Source: Dyadobacter fermentans DSM 18053 (GTDB taxonomy: Bacteria; Bacteroidota; Bacteroidia; Cytophagales; Spirosomataceae). Taken from it: 64,000 nt of DNA. The stretch's first letter is position 1, and every line of letters begins with the position of its first letter. Below the pieces are notes generated by a model. That model worked only from the letters and a program-made list of their open reading frames with translations, did not search any database and was not told where the DNA came from. The stretch lies in the NCBI RefSeq assembly GCF_000023125.1, contig NC_013037.1:3534001-3598000 (forward strand), written 5' to 3'. The position numbers and the translations under genes are program-made. Of this stretch, positions 8,405 through 17,277 are shown in pieces.

Positions 8405-9931
8405 TCAATTCCACTCCACTTCCACTACGTAATCACGAAGGTCGATGGTCGTGAACCTTTCGTTATTCTGGCGTTTCAGCGACACCTTGCCGTTCTGCAC
8501 TTTGGCTACCTGCTGCGCGATGACGTCCTTTTCGTTCTTTTTGCGGTAAATGGCCACTATAGCGTCCTGGCTGGTCACGTCCACCTCGCAGCTGCGTCCT
8601 TTGGCCGTGATGAGCTTGGAGTTGTTAGGTAAATAGGGCGCCTTCGCGAGTGCAAGTGCGCGGGAGGCCTGCGGCACGCCGTAGCCCACAAAATTATTGC
8701 CATAAGGGTACAAATGCGAGGATTTTTCGATCAGCGAAATGAGCTCCTTGTTCGAAAGCTGCGGATTAGCTTGCAGCAGGCACGCCGCAAACCCGGTGAT
8801 TACGGGCGCGGAAAGCGACGTTCCGTAAAGCGAAAAGCAGGAAACATTGGGTTTTACATAAGACAAAAACTCCGGTCCGGTGCTGCTGTAACCGATCCGG
8901 TTCCACAGCTTTCCATTGGTAGCTCCTACCGACAGGACTCCTTTCGCATCGGCAGGCGCCGACACAATGCCCCAGCTCTTATCGTCGCCTTCATTTCCGG
9001 CGGAAACGATGATCATAATGCCCTTTTTGTCGGAAGCGATCTGCGCGGCTTTGCTGATAGCGCTCGTTTTGCCATCCATTTGTGCCGGCTGGTAATTCTC
9101 TCGCGGGTCCGAGAAACCTTTGGCATAACCTAATGAAGTATTGATCAGGCGCACACCAAGGCTATCCATCCATTCCATTGCGGCGATCCAGTTATCTTCT
9201 TCGCCGCGGTATTCGCGCATGGAATAATCCGTGCGGGCGAGGTAGAATTTCGCATTGGTGGCCATTCCGTACTGCACCTGGTCCTGGTGATCGATGCCGG
9301 CAATGGCGGCAAGCACTTCAGTGCCGTGCATATCGGAGAACGACTCCGCGGTGCTGAACAGCAAGTCGCCGGGACGACCTGGCTTCACGTAATCACGGAT
9401 ACCCAGGACCCTATTATTGGAAAAAACCTGCGAAAGCGAAAGGGACGAATCCGCGCCATAGAAACCCGCGTCGATTACACCGATCGTAACGTCTTTGGCG
9501 GTAATATTTTCCTTTAAGAATGCATTAGCCTGCACCTGCGACATCACGGGCGCCATTTGCGCTTTTTCGATGGGCTGGGTTTTCGCTATGTAAAAACCGG
9601 GGTCGATCATTACCACGTCGGCCACAAAATCCAGTTCGCGCACTTTCATGGCCTGTTCGCTCGTGAGGTTGGCGGAAACTGCATTCAGCCATTTGGAGCG
9701 GTTGATGATATTCACCGAATGCCCGCGCAATGCGGTTTCGTAGGCTTTATTGACCGGCAAATCGGTTTCATCTGAAAGGACGAGCCCCAGTTTCTGCCGG
9801 TTTTCCAGCGTCAGCGGCGAAACGGCCGGGCTGGCAGTCAGGTCTTTATTTTTCAGATAAATCCAATATTTCGGGCTTGCTGACAACACCCACGGCATAC
9901 ACACGAGCGCAAGCAAAAGCAGTCTTTTCAT
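8405..9931 (-). CDS. S8 (subtilisin-like) serine peptidase, secreted
   Basis: This is a 508-residue protein with signal peptide MKRLLLLALVCMPWVLSAS. An inhibitor-like prodomain follows (NIINRSKWLNAVSANLTSEQ). The catalytic triad can be read as Asp in GVIDAGFYG (about residue 152), His in SDMHGTEVLAAIAG (about 199) and Ser in LYGTSLSAPVITG (about 372), with the oxyanion Asn in IIVSAGNEGDD. The start at 9931 is preferred over 9940, which only adds three residues. The C-terminus (TIDLRDYVVEVEWN) does not resemble a T9SS sorting domain, so it is probably periplasmic or released by another route. The adjacent antiporter gene converges on it. Confidence 0.9.
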   Translation of the reverse strand: MKRLLLLALVCMPWVLSASPKYWIYLKNKDLTASPAVSPLTLENRQKLGLVLSDETDLPVNKAYETALRGHSVNIINRSKWLNAVSANLTSEQAMKVRELDFVADVVMIDPGFYIAKTQPIEKAQMAPVMSQVQANAFLKENITAKDVTIGVIDAGFYGADSSLSLSQVFSNNRVLGIRDYVKPGRPGDLLFSTAESFSDMHGTEVLAAIAGIDHQDQVQYGMATNAKFYLARTDYSMREYRGEEDNWIAAMEWMDSLGVRLINTSLGYAKGFSDPRENYQPAQMDGKTSAISKAAQIASDKKGIMIIVSAGNEGDDKSWGIVSAPADAKGVLSVGATNGKLWNRIGYSSTGPEFLSYVKPNVSCFSLYGTSLSAPVITGFAACLLQANPQLSNKELISLIEKSSHLYPYGNNFVGYGVPQASRALALAKAPYLPNNSKLITAKGRSCEVDVTSQDAIVAIYRKKNEKDVIAQQVAKVQNGKVSLKRQNNERFTTIDLRDYVVEVEWN

Positions 9932-10098
9932 CAACGGCATTAGTTAGGTATTCTAAATCAATTTGGTAAATCAAAACTCGATTTCTGCGTTTCCGGGGCC
10001 ATAATCAATGCTTTACTAAGGCAACGGAAGTTTAGAATTTTTGAACAAGATAAACGTAATTTTACAAATTAAATTACCTGATCCGAAAAAATACAGAC

Positions 10099-11391
10099 AT
10101 GCGATATTCCCCCATCGACCAAAAACTATTTATTGAAAACAGACGCCGTTTAACGACATTACTCAAACCTAGATCCCTGGCCATACTCAATGCAAACGAC
10201 ATTATGCCAACCAACGCAGACGGCACAATGGGTTTCAAACAAAACAGCGATTTGTTCTACCTCACGGGTGTCGACCAGGAGGAAACGATCCTGCTCATCT
10301 TCCCCGACCACCCCGATCCGAAGTTCCGCGAAGTCCTTTTCCTCCGCGAAACGAACGAAACCATCGCCGTTTGGGAAGGCGAAAAACTCACCAAGGAACA
10401 GGCCCGCGCCGCCACTGGCATTCAAAGCATTTACTGGACGCACCAATACGAAACCGTTTTCGGCAACATCGTTTTTGAGGCTGAAAACGTGTATTTGAAC
10501 ACCAACGAACACACCCGCAACGATTCTTATGTACAGTCACGCGATGCGCGGTTTATTGAGTGTTTCAAAAAACAATATCCGCTGCACCACCTCGTGCGCC
10601 TGGCGCCGCTCATGCACCAGCTCCGCGCCGTGAAGCAGCCGGAGGAAATTGCATTGCTGCAAAAGGCTTGCGACATTACGAAACAGGGTTTCGAAAGAGT
10701 ATTGAAATTCGTGAAACCCGGCGTGCACGAATTCGAGATAGAAGCCGAACTGCTCCACGAGTTTGTCCGCAACCGTTCGAAAGGTTTCTCCTACCAGCCG
10801 ATCATTGCTTCGGGCGCAAATGCGTGCGTGCTGCATTACATCCAAAACGACCAGGTTTGCAAGGACGGTGACATCCTGCTCCTCGATGTAGCCGCTGAAT
10901 ACGCCAACTATGGCGCCGACCTTACCCGCAGCATCCCGGTGAACGGCCGCTTCACCAAGCGCCAGCGCGATGTGTACGACGCCGTTCTGCGTGTTTTCAA
11001 AGCGGCCAAAGGCCTGCTTGTGCCAGGCAACATCTGGGACGAATACCACCAGGAAATCGGCCGCATCATGGAAAGCGAGCTCATCGGCCTCGGCCTGATC
11101 ACCCGGGATGACATTGCCAAACAAGACCCCGATACGCCGGCCTACAAGAAATATTTCCCGCACGGCACGTCGCATTTCCTGGGCCTCGACATCCACGACG
11201 TCGGCAATAAATACCGCCGCTTCGAACCCGGCATGGTCTTCACCTGCGAGCCGGGCATCTACATTCGCGAGGAAGGATTGGGCATCCGGTTGGAGAATGA
11301 TATTCTAATTACGGAGAATGGGAATGTGGATTTAATGGCAGATATCCCATTGGAGGCCGAGGCGATTGAGGAGTGGATGAATGGTAAGTGA
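10099..11391 (+). CDS. pepP: Xaa-Pro aminopeptidase (M24B family)
   Basis: This 430-residue cytosolic peptidase has an N-terminal AMP_N domain (RYSPIDQKLFIENRRRL to about 175) and a pita-bread catalytic domain. The five metal ligands can be read as Asp in LLDVAAEYANYG (about 262), Asp in GADLTRSIPV (about 273), His in HGTSHFLGLDIHDVG (about 357), Glu in CEPGIYI (about 384) and Glu in RLENDILITENG (about 398). It releases N-terminal residues that precede proline. Length and motif order are normal. It is the first gene of a forward run leading to the DUF5618 pair. Confidence 0.92.
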   Translation: MRYSPIDQKLFIENRRRLTTLLKPRSLAILNANDIMPTNADGTMGFKQNSDLFYLTGVDQEETILLIFPDHPDPKFREVLFLRETNETIAVWEGEKLTKEQARAATGIQSIYWTHQYETVFGNIVFEAENVYLNTNEHTRNDSYVQSRDARFIECFKKQYPLHHLVRLAPLMHQLRAVKQPEEIALLQKACDITKQGFERVLKFVKPGVHEFEIEAELLHEFVRNRSKGFSYQPIIASGANACVLHYIQNDQVCKDGDILLLDVAAEYANYGADLTRSIPVNGRFTKRQRDVYDAVLRVFKAAKGLLVPGNIWDEYHQEIGRIMESELIGLGLITRDDIAKQDPDTPAYKKYFPHGTSHFLGLDIHDVGNKYRRFEPGMVFTCEPGIYIREEGLGIRLENDILITENGNVDLMADIPLEAEAIEEWMNGK

Positions 11392-11447
11392 TTCTTTGTA
11401 AATTTGTTGGGTAGTCTTACTATTCACCAAACACATACACTTAAAAT

Positions 11448-11848
11448 ATGGCTAAACAAGAACTCTCCGCGCGGGAAGCTGTCACTGAGGCTAAGTGCTA
11501 CCTAAACAATGCGAAGGAAATCCTGCGCGAAAAGGGAGCGAAAACAGAAGGGTATTATCGGGACTCCAAATATGTAAAAATGGCCGGGGATACCGCTTAT
11601 TCCGGTGTGTTATTTGTTTTGGACCATTATTTCGGCGAGAAAGCGAAGGGCCGCAAGGATGTAGATTGGTACAGAATAAATCTTTCGAAAGAGGATCGAA
11701 AAATGCTCGACTCCTTCACTGCCGTTTACGAACAGTTGCACCTGTGATGGCATATGACGGCGTAGGTCAGGAGGAGGTTGTGAAAATTGGCTTTCGGCAA
11801 GCCGAACGCATCATCGACTGGGTCGAGACGCGGACGGCGGCCGCATAA
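11448..11848 (+). pseudogene. DUF5618-family protein, copy 1, broken by a one-base deletion
   Basis: The frame starting MAKQELSAREAVTEAKCYLN stops after 99 codons at YEQLHL (TGA 11745-11747). In the neighbouring copy the same place reads CACCTCGTGATGG; here it reads CACCTGTGATGG, one base short. Shifting frame restores VMAYDGVGQEEVVKIGFRQA and ERIIDWVETRTAAA to 11848, matching copy 2. The truncated 99-residue protein keeps about three quarters of the domain and might still fold. DUF5618 is a small helical family of unknown function. The tandem arrangement indicates local duplication followed by loss in this copy, or a sequencing error. Confidence 0.85.
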
Positions 11849-11875
11849 TGAACACTTTTAACTTAAACATACGCT

Positions 11876-12277
11876 ATGATTAAAAAACAAGAACTCTCCG
11901 CGCAGGAAGCTGTCATCGAGGCAAAACGCTATTTGAACAATGCAAAGGACATCCTTCGCGACAAAGGGGGCAAGGAAGATGGCTTCTACCAGGATTCCAA
12001 GTATGTGAAAATGGCCGGGCATACTGCTTATTCCGGGGTACTTTTTGCGCTGGACCATTATTTCGGCAAGAAAACGAAAGGCCGGAAGGATGTGGATTGG
12101 TACAAGTCTAACCTGGCGCAACAAGACAAGAAAATATTGAACACATTCGTATCCGTTTACGAGCAATTGCACCTCGTGATGGCATACGATGGTGTGGGAG
12201 ATGCCGAGGTCGTGAAGCTAGGCTTTCAACGAGCGGAGATAATTATAGATTGGGTAGAGCGGCGTTTAGCGGCCTGA
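11876..12277 (+). CDS. DUF5618-family protein, copy 2 (intact)
   Basis: This 133-residue, highly charged helical protein starts MIKKQELSAQEAVIEAKRYL and contains SKYVKMAGHTAYSGVLFALD and KGRKDVDWYKSNLAQQDKK. It is closely similar along its length to the broken copy 28 bp upstream. It has no signal peptide or membrane segment, so it is probably cytosolic. The alternation of helices and a conserved His/Tyr pair (GHTAYSG) recall HEPN-like helical folds, but that is only an impression. It is followed by an intrinsic terminator. Confidence 0.8.
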   Translation: MIKKQELSAQEAVIEAKRYLNNAKDILRDKGGKEDGFYQDSKYVKMAGHTAYSGVLFALDHYFGKKTKGRKDVDWYKSNLAQQDKKILNTFVSVYEQLHLVMAYDGVGDAEVVKLGFQRAEIIIDWVERRLAA

Positions 12278-12296
12278 ACCGTAGCATTACCCCATC

Positions 12297-12330
12297 AAAA
12301 AGCCGGGAGATTCAACCTCTGCCCGGCTTT
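12297..12330 (+). terminator. Intrinsic terminator after DUF5618 pair
   Basis: AAAAGCCGGG and CCCGGCTTT are separated by a 14-base loop, starting 20 bases after the DUF5618 stop codon. Confidence 0.75.
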
Positions 12331-12353
12331 ATCATGAATACAAATTACATTGA

Positions 12354-12983
12354 ATGGAAATTCTGCCCGAAGACATTTTAAAACTCCTCATATCCTTTAC
12401 CCTCGGCGCGATCATCGGCGCGGAGCGCGAGTACCGAAGCAAATCTGCCGGCTTACGCACGCTGATTTTGATTTGCATGGGCTCAACTTTGTTTACCATT
12501 CTTTCCATTAAGATCAGTTCCGACGCCGGGCGTATCGCGGCGAATATCGTGACGGGCATCGGTTTTATCGGCGCGGGGATCATTTTCCGGGAGAATAACC
12601 GCGTCGTAGGGATTACAACAGCGGCGATCGTGTGGGTGACGGCGGCCGTGGGAATGGGCATCGGGGCCGGGTTTTATGAGGTAACCGTTATGTGCTTCGT
12701 CATTTCGGGGATGACGCTCGTGATCCTGGCGCCTGTGCAGAAATTCATACGGCGCAAAAGCCAGATCCGCAATTACCGGATCATGTGCGTGTACCAGCGC
12801 AAGACATTGAAAACGTATGAAAACCTCTTCAAAGACTACGACCTAAAAATCCTGCGCGGCGAGCAAAGCCGCATCGGGACGCACATTACCGGCAACTGGA
12901 CCCTCCAAGGCTCCGAGCGCATGCACGAAAAACTGACCCACCACCTGCTGAACGATGCCGATATTCTCGAATTCGATTTTTAA
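12354..12983 (+). CDS. MgtC/SapB-family membrane protein
   Basis: This 209-residue protein has an N-terminal MgtC domain of four to five membrane segments. It carries the family motifs LGAIIGAEREYRSKSAGLRT (conserved Arg/Glu) and IVTGIGFIGAGIIFRENN. The C-terminal 75 residues (NYRIMCVYQRKTLKTYENLF onward) form a soluble ACT-like cytoplasmic domain. MgtC proteins are associated with survival in low Mg2+ and with modulation of the F1Fo ATPase in some pathogens; in free-living bacteria the role is unclear. It stands alone between the DUF5618 terminator and the ebo cluster. Confidence 0.88.
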   Translation: MEILPEDILKLLISFTLGAIIGAEREYRSKSAGLRTLILICMGSTLFTILSIKISSDAGRIAANIVTGIGFIGAGIIFRENNRVVGITTAAIVWVTAAVGMGIGAGFYEVTVMCFVISGMTLVILAPVQKFIRRKSQIRNYRIMCVYQRKTLKTYENLFKDYDLKILRGEQSRIGTHITGNWTLQGSERMHEKLTHHLLNDADILEFDF

Positions 12984-13183
12984 CCATCAGTTACAAATGA
13001 CATTAGTTTTTCATTAAAACTGATATCAATCATGGCCGAAAATGAGCCAAAAACGGCCATTACTACGTTATAAATAGCCGGCCGGAAACTTTATACCGGC
13101 AAACAGGCATTATAGCATTAACCCGGCATCCTCCATCATTTTACACGGTGCAAGCCGGTAAGACAGGATCACAGACAACCGTT

Positions 13184-14047
13184 ATGTCCGATATTATTAA
13201 ACAAAAGATCTGGGATATCATCGCTTCCAACACGTCGGCTGCCGAGGCCGGGTGGTTGCAGCAAAAAGTAGCCCTCGCGCCGGGCGCCGTTGCGCCGATC
13301 GAACTGATGACTGCCTTCGTGGCAGCTTCCCGTTTTTTATCCAAAAAAATCATTACCACCTCCGAAGCCGAAAAGGCCGCATTGAACCTCGAAATTCCCG
13401 GGTTTTCAGTCGATGGATGGTCGCTTGTGCGGCTTGGCCGCGTGTGGCTGCTCACGCAGCTTGATCCGTCGGACAAGGAGGAGTATGTTAAAAACATTGA
13501 AACGCTGTTCGATACGGCGGAAATGAATGAGCTCGTGGCGCTGTATTCGGCATTGCCGCTGCTTTCCTACCCGGATCAATGGCTCTTCCGGGCGACGGAC
13601 GCCGTGCGGTCGAATATGGGATTTGTGTTTGATGCGATTGCATTGCATAACCCCTACCCGGAGAAGCATTTCAGCGAGCTTGCCTGGAACCAGCTGGTAC
13701 TCAAAACGATATTCAACGACAAGCCTATTCATTTGATAGAAGGACTGGAAAACCGTACGAATGAAAAGCTGGCCGTGACGCTTTCCGACTTCGCGCACGA
13801 GCGCTGGGCGGCCGGTCGCAGCGTGCCTGCACAGGTGTGGCGGCTTACCGGCAAATACCTGAATTCCGCGTTGCTGGCCGATATGCAGCATTTGTTTGAT
13901 TCGGACCAAGAGGACGACCGTAAGGCGGCCGCATTGGCCTGCGGCGACGCATCGCTGCCGGCAGCCAATTATTTGTTGGCCAAATATACCGATCTGGAAA
14001 AATCAGTAAAATCCGGCGCATTGACCTGGGCCGACCTCGAACATTGA
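13184..14047 (+). CDS. eboA: EboA-family metabolite traffic protein
   Basis: This 287-residue, mostly helical soluble protein starts MSDIIKQKIWDIIASNTSAA. It is assigned to EboA from its similarity to that family (segments GWSLVRLGRVWLL, LYSALPLLSYPDQWLFRATD, FSELAWNQLVLKTIF) and from its place as first gene of a canonical ebo order. An upstream in-frame GTG at 13148 would add 12 residues of no apparent value. EboA has no known catalytic motif. The stop is only 4 bp before the next start, indicating translational coupling. The ebo products are needed in cyanobacteria for moving a scytonemin precursor; here the metabolite is unknown. Confidence 0.85.
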   Translation: MSDIIKQKIWDIIASNTSAAEAGWLQQKVALAPGAVAPIELMTAFVAASRFLSKKIITTSEAEKAALNLEIPGFSVDGWSLVRLGRVWLLTQLDPSDKEEYVKNIETLFDTAEMNELVALYSALPLLSYPDQWLFRATDAVRSNMGFVFDAIALHNPYPEKHFSELAWNQLVLKTIFNDKPIHLIEGLENRTNEKLAVTLSDFAHERWAAGRSVPAQVWRLTGKYLNSALLADMQHLFDSDQEDDRKAAALACGDASLPAANYLLAKYTDLEKSVKSGALTWADLEH

Positions 14048-14051
14048 CATT

Positions 14052-15080
14052 ATGTGCCTCAATCATAACGAATTAGCTCAAAATCCTTCGCATTTCGAAG
14101 ACAGCGAAGAAGCCAACCAGGCCCCTGCGCACCGCGACATTGCCTGGAACGACTACAAAGACCTCATCAAAGGAATGCGGTTTTTCGACCCACACATCCA
14201 CATGGTGTCCCGCACGACGGACGATTACCAGGCCATGAACCAGGCCGGTATCGTGGCGCTCATCGAACCCGCATTCTGGGTAGGGCAGCCGCGCACGGGG
14301 TTGTCCACATTCAAAGATTATTATAGCAGTCTGGTAGGATGGGAACGCTTCCGTTCCTCGCAGTTTGGCATAAAACACTACTGCACGATGGGCCTGAACT
14401 CCCGCGAGGCCAACAACGAGCCGCTAGCGGAGCAGGTAATGGAAATCCTGCCATTGTATATTTATAAAGAAGGCGTGGTAGGCGTGGGCGAGATCGGTTT
14501 CGACGACCAGACGCCCGCAGAGGAAAAGTACTACCGCCTCCAACTCGAACTCGCGAAAGAAGCGAAACTGCCCGTGCAGATCCACACGCCGCACCGCGAC
14601 AAGAAGAAAGGCACCGAGCGCAGCATGGCCATTGCATTGGAACACGGCATCGACCCGTCGTGGGTGATTGTGGACCATAACAATGAGGAAACCGTGAAAA
14701 GCGTGCTTGATCAGGGATTTTATGCGGCATTTACCATTTATCCATTTACCAAAATGGGCAACGAACGAATGGTGAAGGTCGTGGAACAATACGGCCCGGA
14801 GCGTATTATGATCAACTCCGCTGCCGACTGGGGCATTTCCGATCCGCTCGCGATCCCGAAAACGGCCGCATTGATGAAAATGCGCGGTATTCCGGACGAA
14901 ACCATCCGGCTCGTGACTTATCAGAATGCCATTGATGCATTCGGCCAAAGCGGGCAGATCGACGTGACCGATTTCGAATCGGGGTACGCGGTGGACCAGA
15001 CGGAAAAATTCCATGGTAACAGCATTCTGCGGGGTGGCCAGCAACCTGCTCCGGTGAAGGACTTTTTAGTGATCAATTAA
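14052..15080 (+). CDS. eboB: TatD-family metal-dependent hydrolase, EboB
   Basis: This 342-residue TIM-barrel amidohydrolase-type protein has the metal motif HxH in MRFFDPHIHMVSRTTDDYQ (about residues 47-49), a Glu in GVGEIGFDDQTP (about 147), and His in PVQIHTPHRDKK (about 178) and WVIVDHNNEETV. A late Asp in NSAADWGISDPL completes the site. TatD proteins hydrolyse phosphodiester or amide bonds. Within ebo clusters EboB is the expected second gene. It starts 4 bp after eboA and stops 1 bp before eboC, so the three are surely one transcript. Its N-terminus (NPSHFEDSEEANQAPAHR) has no signal peptide. Confidence 0.88.
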   Translation: MCLNHNELAQNPSHFEDSEEANQAPAHRDIAWNDYKDLIKGMRFFDPHIHMVSRTTDDYQAMNQAGIVALIEPAFWVGQPRTGLSTFKDYYSSLVGWERFRSSQFGIKHYCTMGLNSREANNEPLAEQVMEILPLYIYKEGVVGVGEIGFDDQTPAEEKYYRLQLELAKEAKLPVQIHTPHRDKKKGTERSMAIALEHGIDPSWVIVDHNNEETVKSVLDQGFYAAFTIYPFTKMGNERMVKVVEQYGPERIMINSAADWGISDPLAIPKTAALMKMRGIPDETIRLVTYQNAIDAFGQSGQIDVTDFESGYAVDQTEKFHGNSILRGGQQPAPVKDFLVIN

Positions 15081-15081
15081 A

Positions 15082-15951
15082 GTGGCCGCACTCAAACCTT
15101 ATTTGCAGCTCACCCGCCCGGCCAACCTGGTAACCGCCATCGCGGACATCCTGGCCGGTATGGCGATCGCGCAGTTTACATTTTCGGATTTTTCACCGGC
15201 ATTGCTCGTGCTTTCCACGCTCGGCCTGTATGGCGGCGGGGTAGTGATGAATGATGTTTTTGATGCCAAACTGGATTCAGTAGAGCGACCGGAGCGGCCT
15301 ATTCCAAGCGGTAAGGTGCCTCTGGCGCAGGCTGCTGCAATGGGCATTTCGCTGTTGCTGCTGGGCATTATCGCGGCAGCGGCCTACAACCTGCAAAGCG
15401 GCATGATCGCTGTGGTGGTAGCGATGCTCACCATTTTGTATAATCGATTTGCCAAACACCACGTGTTCTTCGGTCCGCTCGTGATGGGCATGTGCCGGGG
15501 CGGTAACCTTATCCTCGGCATGAGCGTACTACCCGAATCGTTGCAGCAATGGGCGTTCATCGCCATTTTCCCGATCATGTACATTGGCGCCATTACGCTC
15601 ATCAGCCAGGACGAGGTGCATGGCGGCAAGAGGCGTACATTATATATAGCCGCATTTCTCTACCTGGCTGTGCTTGCGGCGCAGCTCATCATTGCGCATG
15701 GAAAGGGTAATTTGCTGTTTACTATTCCGTTTATCCTGCTGCACGCCTGGTTTATTTTCCGGCCGCTTTGGAATGCGATGCAGAATCCCATCGGCCCGCT
15801 TATCGGTAAGGCGGTGAAAGCCGGGGTAATCTCGCTGATCGTCATGAATGCTTCCTGGTGTGCAACATTTGGGCTGCTGCCTATTGCCATTGCAGTGCTC
15901 GCATTGCTGCCGCTTTCAATGTATTTAGCGAAGGCATTTGCGGTTACTTAA
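15082..15951 (+). CDS. eboC: UbiA-like prenyltransferase, EboC
   Basis: This 289-residue membrane protein of about nine segments begins with a GTG codon at 15082, one base after the eboB stop. The UbiA first Asp-rich motif is clear (MNDVFDAKLDSVERPERPIP, residues about 56-75). The second motif region reads ISQDEVHGGKRRTLY, where UbiA enzymes usually have a second Asp cluster; only one Asp-Glu pair is retained, so the prenyl-diphosphate site may differ. UbiA enzymes attach an isoprenoid to an acceptor at the membrane. In this context the acceptor is presumably the product of the EboD/EboE steps, which is inference. Confidence 0.88.
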   Translation: MAALKPYLQLTRPANLVTAIADILAGMAIAQFTFSDFSPALLVLSTLGLYGGGVVMNDVFDAKLDSVERPERPIPSGKVPLAQAAAMGISLLLLGIIAAAAYNLQSGMIAVVVAMLTILYNRFAKHHVFFGPLVMGMCRGGNLILGMSVLPESLQQWAFIAIFPIMYIGAITLISQDEVHGGKRRTLYIAAFLYLAVLAAQLIIAHGKGNLLFTIPFILLHAWFIFRPLWNAMQNPIGPLIGKAVKAGVISLIVMNASWCATFGLLPIAIAVLALLPLSMYLAKAFAVT

Positions 15952-15977
15952 ATGAAGGAGGAAGGCGACGATGGAGG

Positions 15978-16100
15978 ATGGAGAAAGTGTGGTTTCTGCC
16001 TAATAAATTAATTGGACGATGGCGGGACGGGGAAAACCTCGTAATTTTAGTCTTTATATCAGTGATTTTGAGCTTAATATTCAGTACCCACTTTTGCTAG
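15978..16100 (+). CDS. Possible small membrane protein between eboC and eboD (weak)
   Basis: This 40-codon frame starts MEKVWFLPNKLIGRWRDG and ends in one hydrophobic segment (NLVILVFISVILSLIFST). It fills the only sizeable gap (153 bp) in the ebo cluster. Its start overlaps a purine-rich stretch (about 15952-15990) resembling the intergenic repeat at 38.3 kb, so it could be chance. I have no family match. It is listed because a positively charged start plus a membrane helix is a plausible small subunit. Confidence 0.22.
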   Translation: MEKVWFLPNKLIGRWRDGENLVILVFISVILSLIFSTHFC

Positions 16101-16104
16101 TGTA

Positions 16105-17277
16105 ATGCAAAATTCAATGCAAACCATAAAACAACGTTTCCAGGTGGAATACAATTATGCCGTATTCTTCACCCAGCACCTATTTGACACCCAGAACCCG
16201 TTACTGAAAGATTTTTTTCAAGCATATACCGAGCAGGGCTTTCAACGCAAGGCCCTGGTGATCGTGGACGAGGGGTTTGAACAAACACAGCCGGATTTGA
16301 AATCCAATATCCGCGCCTATTTCGCACAAAATGCAGCGCATATCCAGCTCGCGGCCGAGATCATTTCGGTGCCGGGCGGGGAGGCGTGCAAAAATGATCC
16401 GTCGCAGTTCGATAAGCTCGTGGAGGCTGTCGACGTGTTCGGGATTGATCGGCACTCATTTGTGATCGGCATTGGCGGTGGCGCCGTGCTGGACCTCGTC
16501 GGTTACGCCGCCGCGGTTTCGCACCGGGGCATCAAGCTCATCCGCATTCCGACGACCGTTTTGGCGCAAAACGACTCGGGCGTGGGCGTCAAAAACAGCA
16601 TTAACTTTCACGGTAAAAAAAACTTCCTCGGCACATTTGCACCACCGGTGGCTGTTTTCAACGATCTCACTTTCCTGCGCACGCTCGACGACCGCGACTG
16701 GCGCGGCGGCCTGGCCGAAGCTGTAAAAGTGGCATTGATCAAGGACCAGGCGTTTTTTGAATGGATTGAAGAACATGCAACCGCATTGGCAGCGCGTGAT
16801 GAAGAAGCCATGGCCTACCTCATCCACCGCTGCGCCGAAATGCATACCGACCACATTGCCGGCGGCGACCCGTTCGAATTCGGCTCTTCGCGACCATTGG
16901 ATTTTGGTCACTGGGCCGCGCATAAGCTGGAATTCCTTACGAACTTCGAGGTGCGTCACGGCGAGGCGGTGGCGATCGGCATCGCATTGGATTGCGTGTA
17001 TGCCCATAAAATAGGCATGCTGGCCGAAAGCGACCTGCACCGCATTATCGACGTGCTCACCAAAGTCGGTTTTGAGCTATATCATTCCAAACTGGCTGAA
17101 AACGATAAAATCAACCTCCGCAACGGCTTGCAGGAATTCCGCGAGCATTTGGGCGGCAGGCTCACCATCATGCTTTTGGAAAAGATTGGAAAAGGTGTGG
17201 AAGTGCATGAGCTCGACGCCGACATTATCGCACAGTCGGTGGATTACCTCGAAAGTTCCAAAATTATTCCTGCATGA
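16105..17277 (+). CDS. eboD: 3-dehydroquinate synthase-like sugar phosphate cyclase, EboD
   Basis: This 390-residue protein belongs to the sugar phosphate cyclase superfamily. NAD and metal motifs are visible: FVIGIGGGAVLDLVGYAA (about 118-135) and IPTTVLAQNDSGVGVKNSIN (about 148-167), then KKNFLGTFAPP. True dehydroquinate synthases usually carry DSSVGGKT; the DSGVGVKN form with KNFLGTF is that of the epi-valiolone synthase-like branch, so the substrate may be a sedoheptulose-type sugar phosphate. A late ligand region reads RHGEAVAIGIALD. The start at 16117 (MQTIKQRF) fits relatives equally well. Its last four bases overlap the eboE start. A genuine aroB should lie elsewhere in the genome. 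Confidence 0.88.
   Translation: MQNSMQTIKQRFQVEYNYAVFFTQHLFDTQNPLLKDFFQAYTEQGFQRKALVIVDEGFEQTQPDLKSNIRAYFAQNAAHIQLAAEIISVPGGEACKNDPSQFDKLVEAVDVFGIDRHSFVIGIGGGAVLDLVGYAAAVSHRGIKLIRIPTTVLAQNDSGVGVKNSINFHGKKNFLGTFAPPVAVFNDLTFLRTLDDRDWRGGLAEAVKVALIKDQAFFEWIEEHATALAARDEEAMAYLIHRCAEMHTDHIAGGDPFEFGSSRPLDFGHWAAHKLEFLTNFEVRHGEAVAIGIALDCVYAHKIGMLAESDLHRIIDVLTKVGFELYHSKLAENDKINLRNGLQEFREHLGGRLTIMLLEKIGKGVEVHELDADIIAQSVDYLESSKIIPA

Noticed and set aside
16105..17277. eboD as the housekeeping aroB
   Set aside because: Active-site loop and gene context fit EboD; no aromatic-pathway genes are adjacent.
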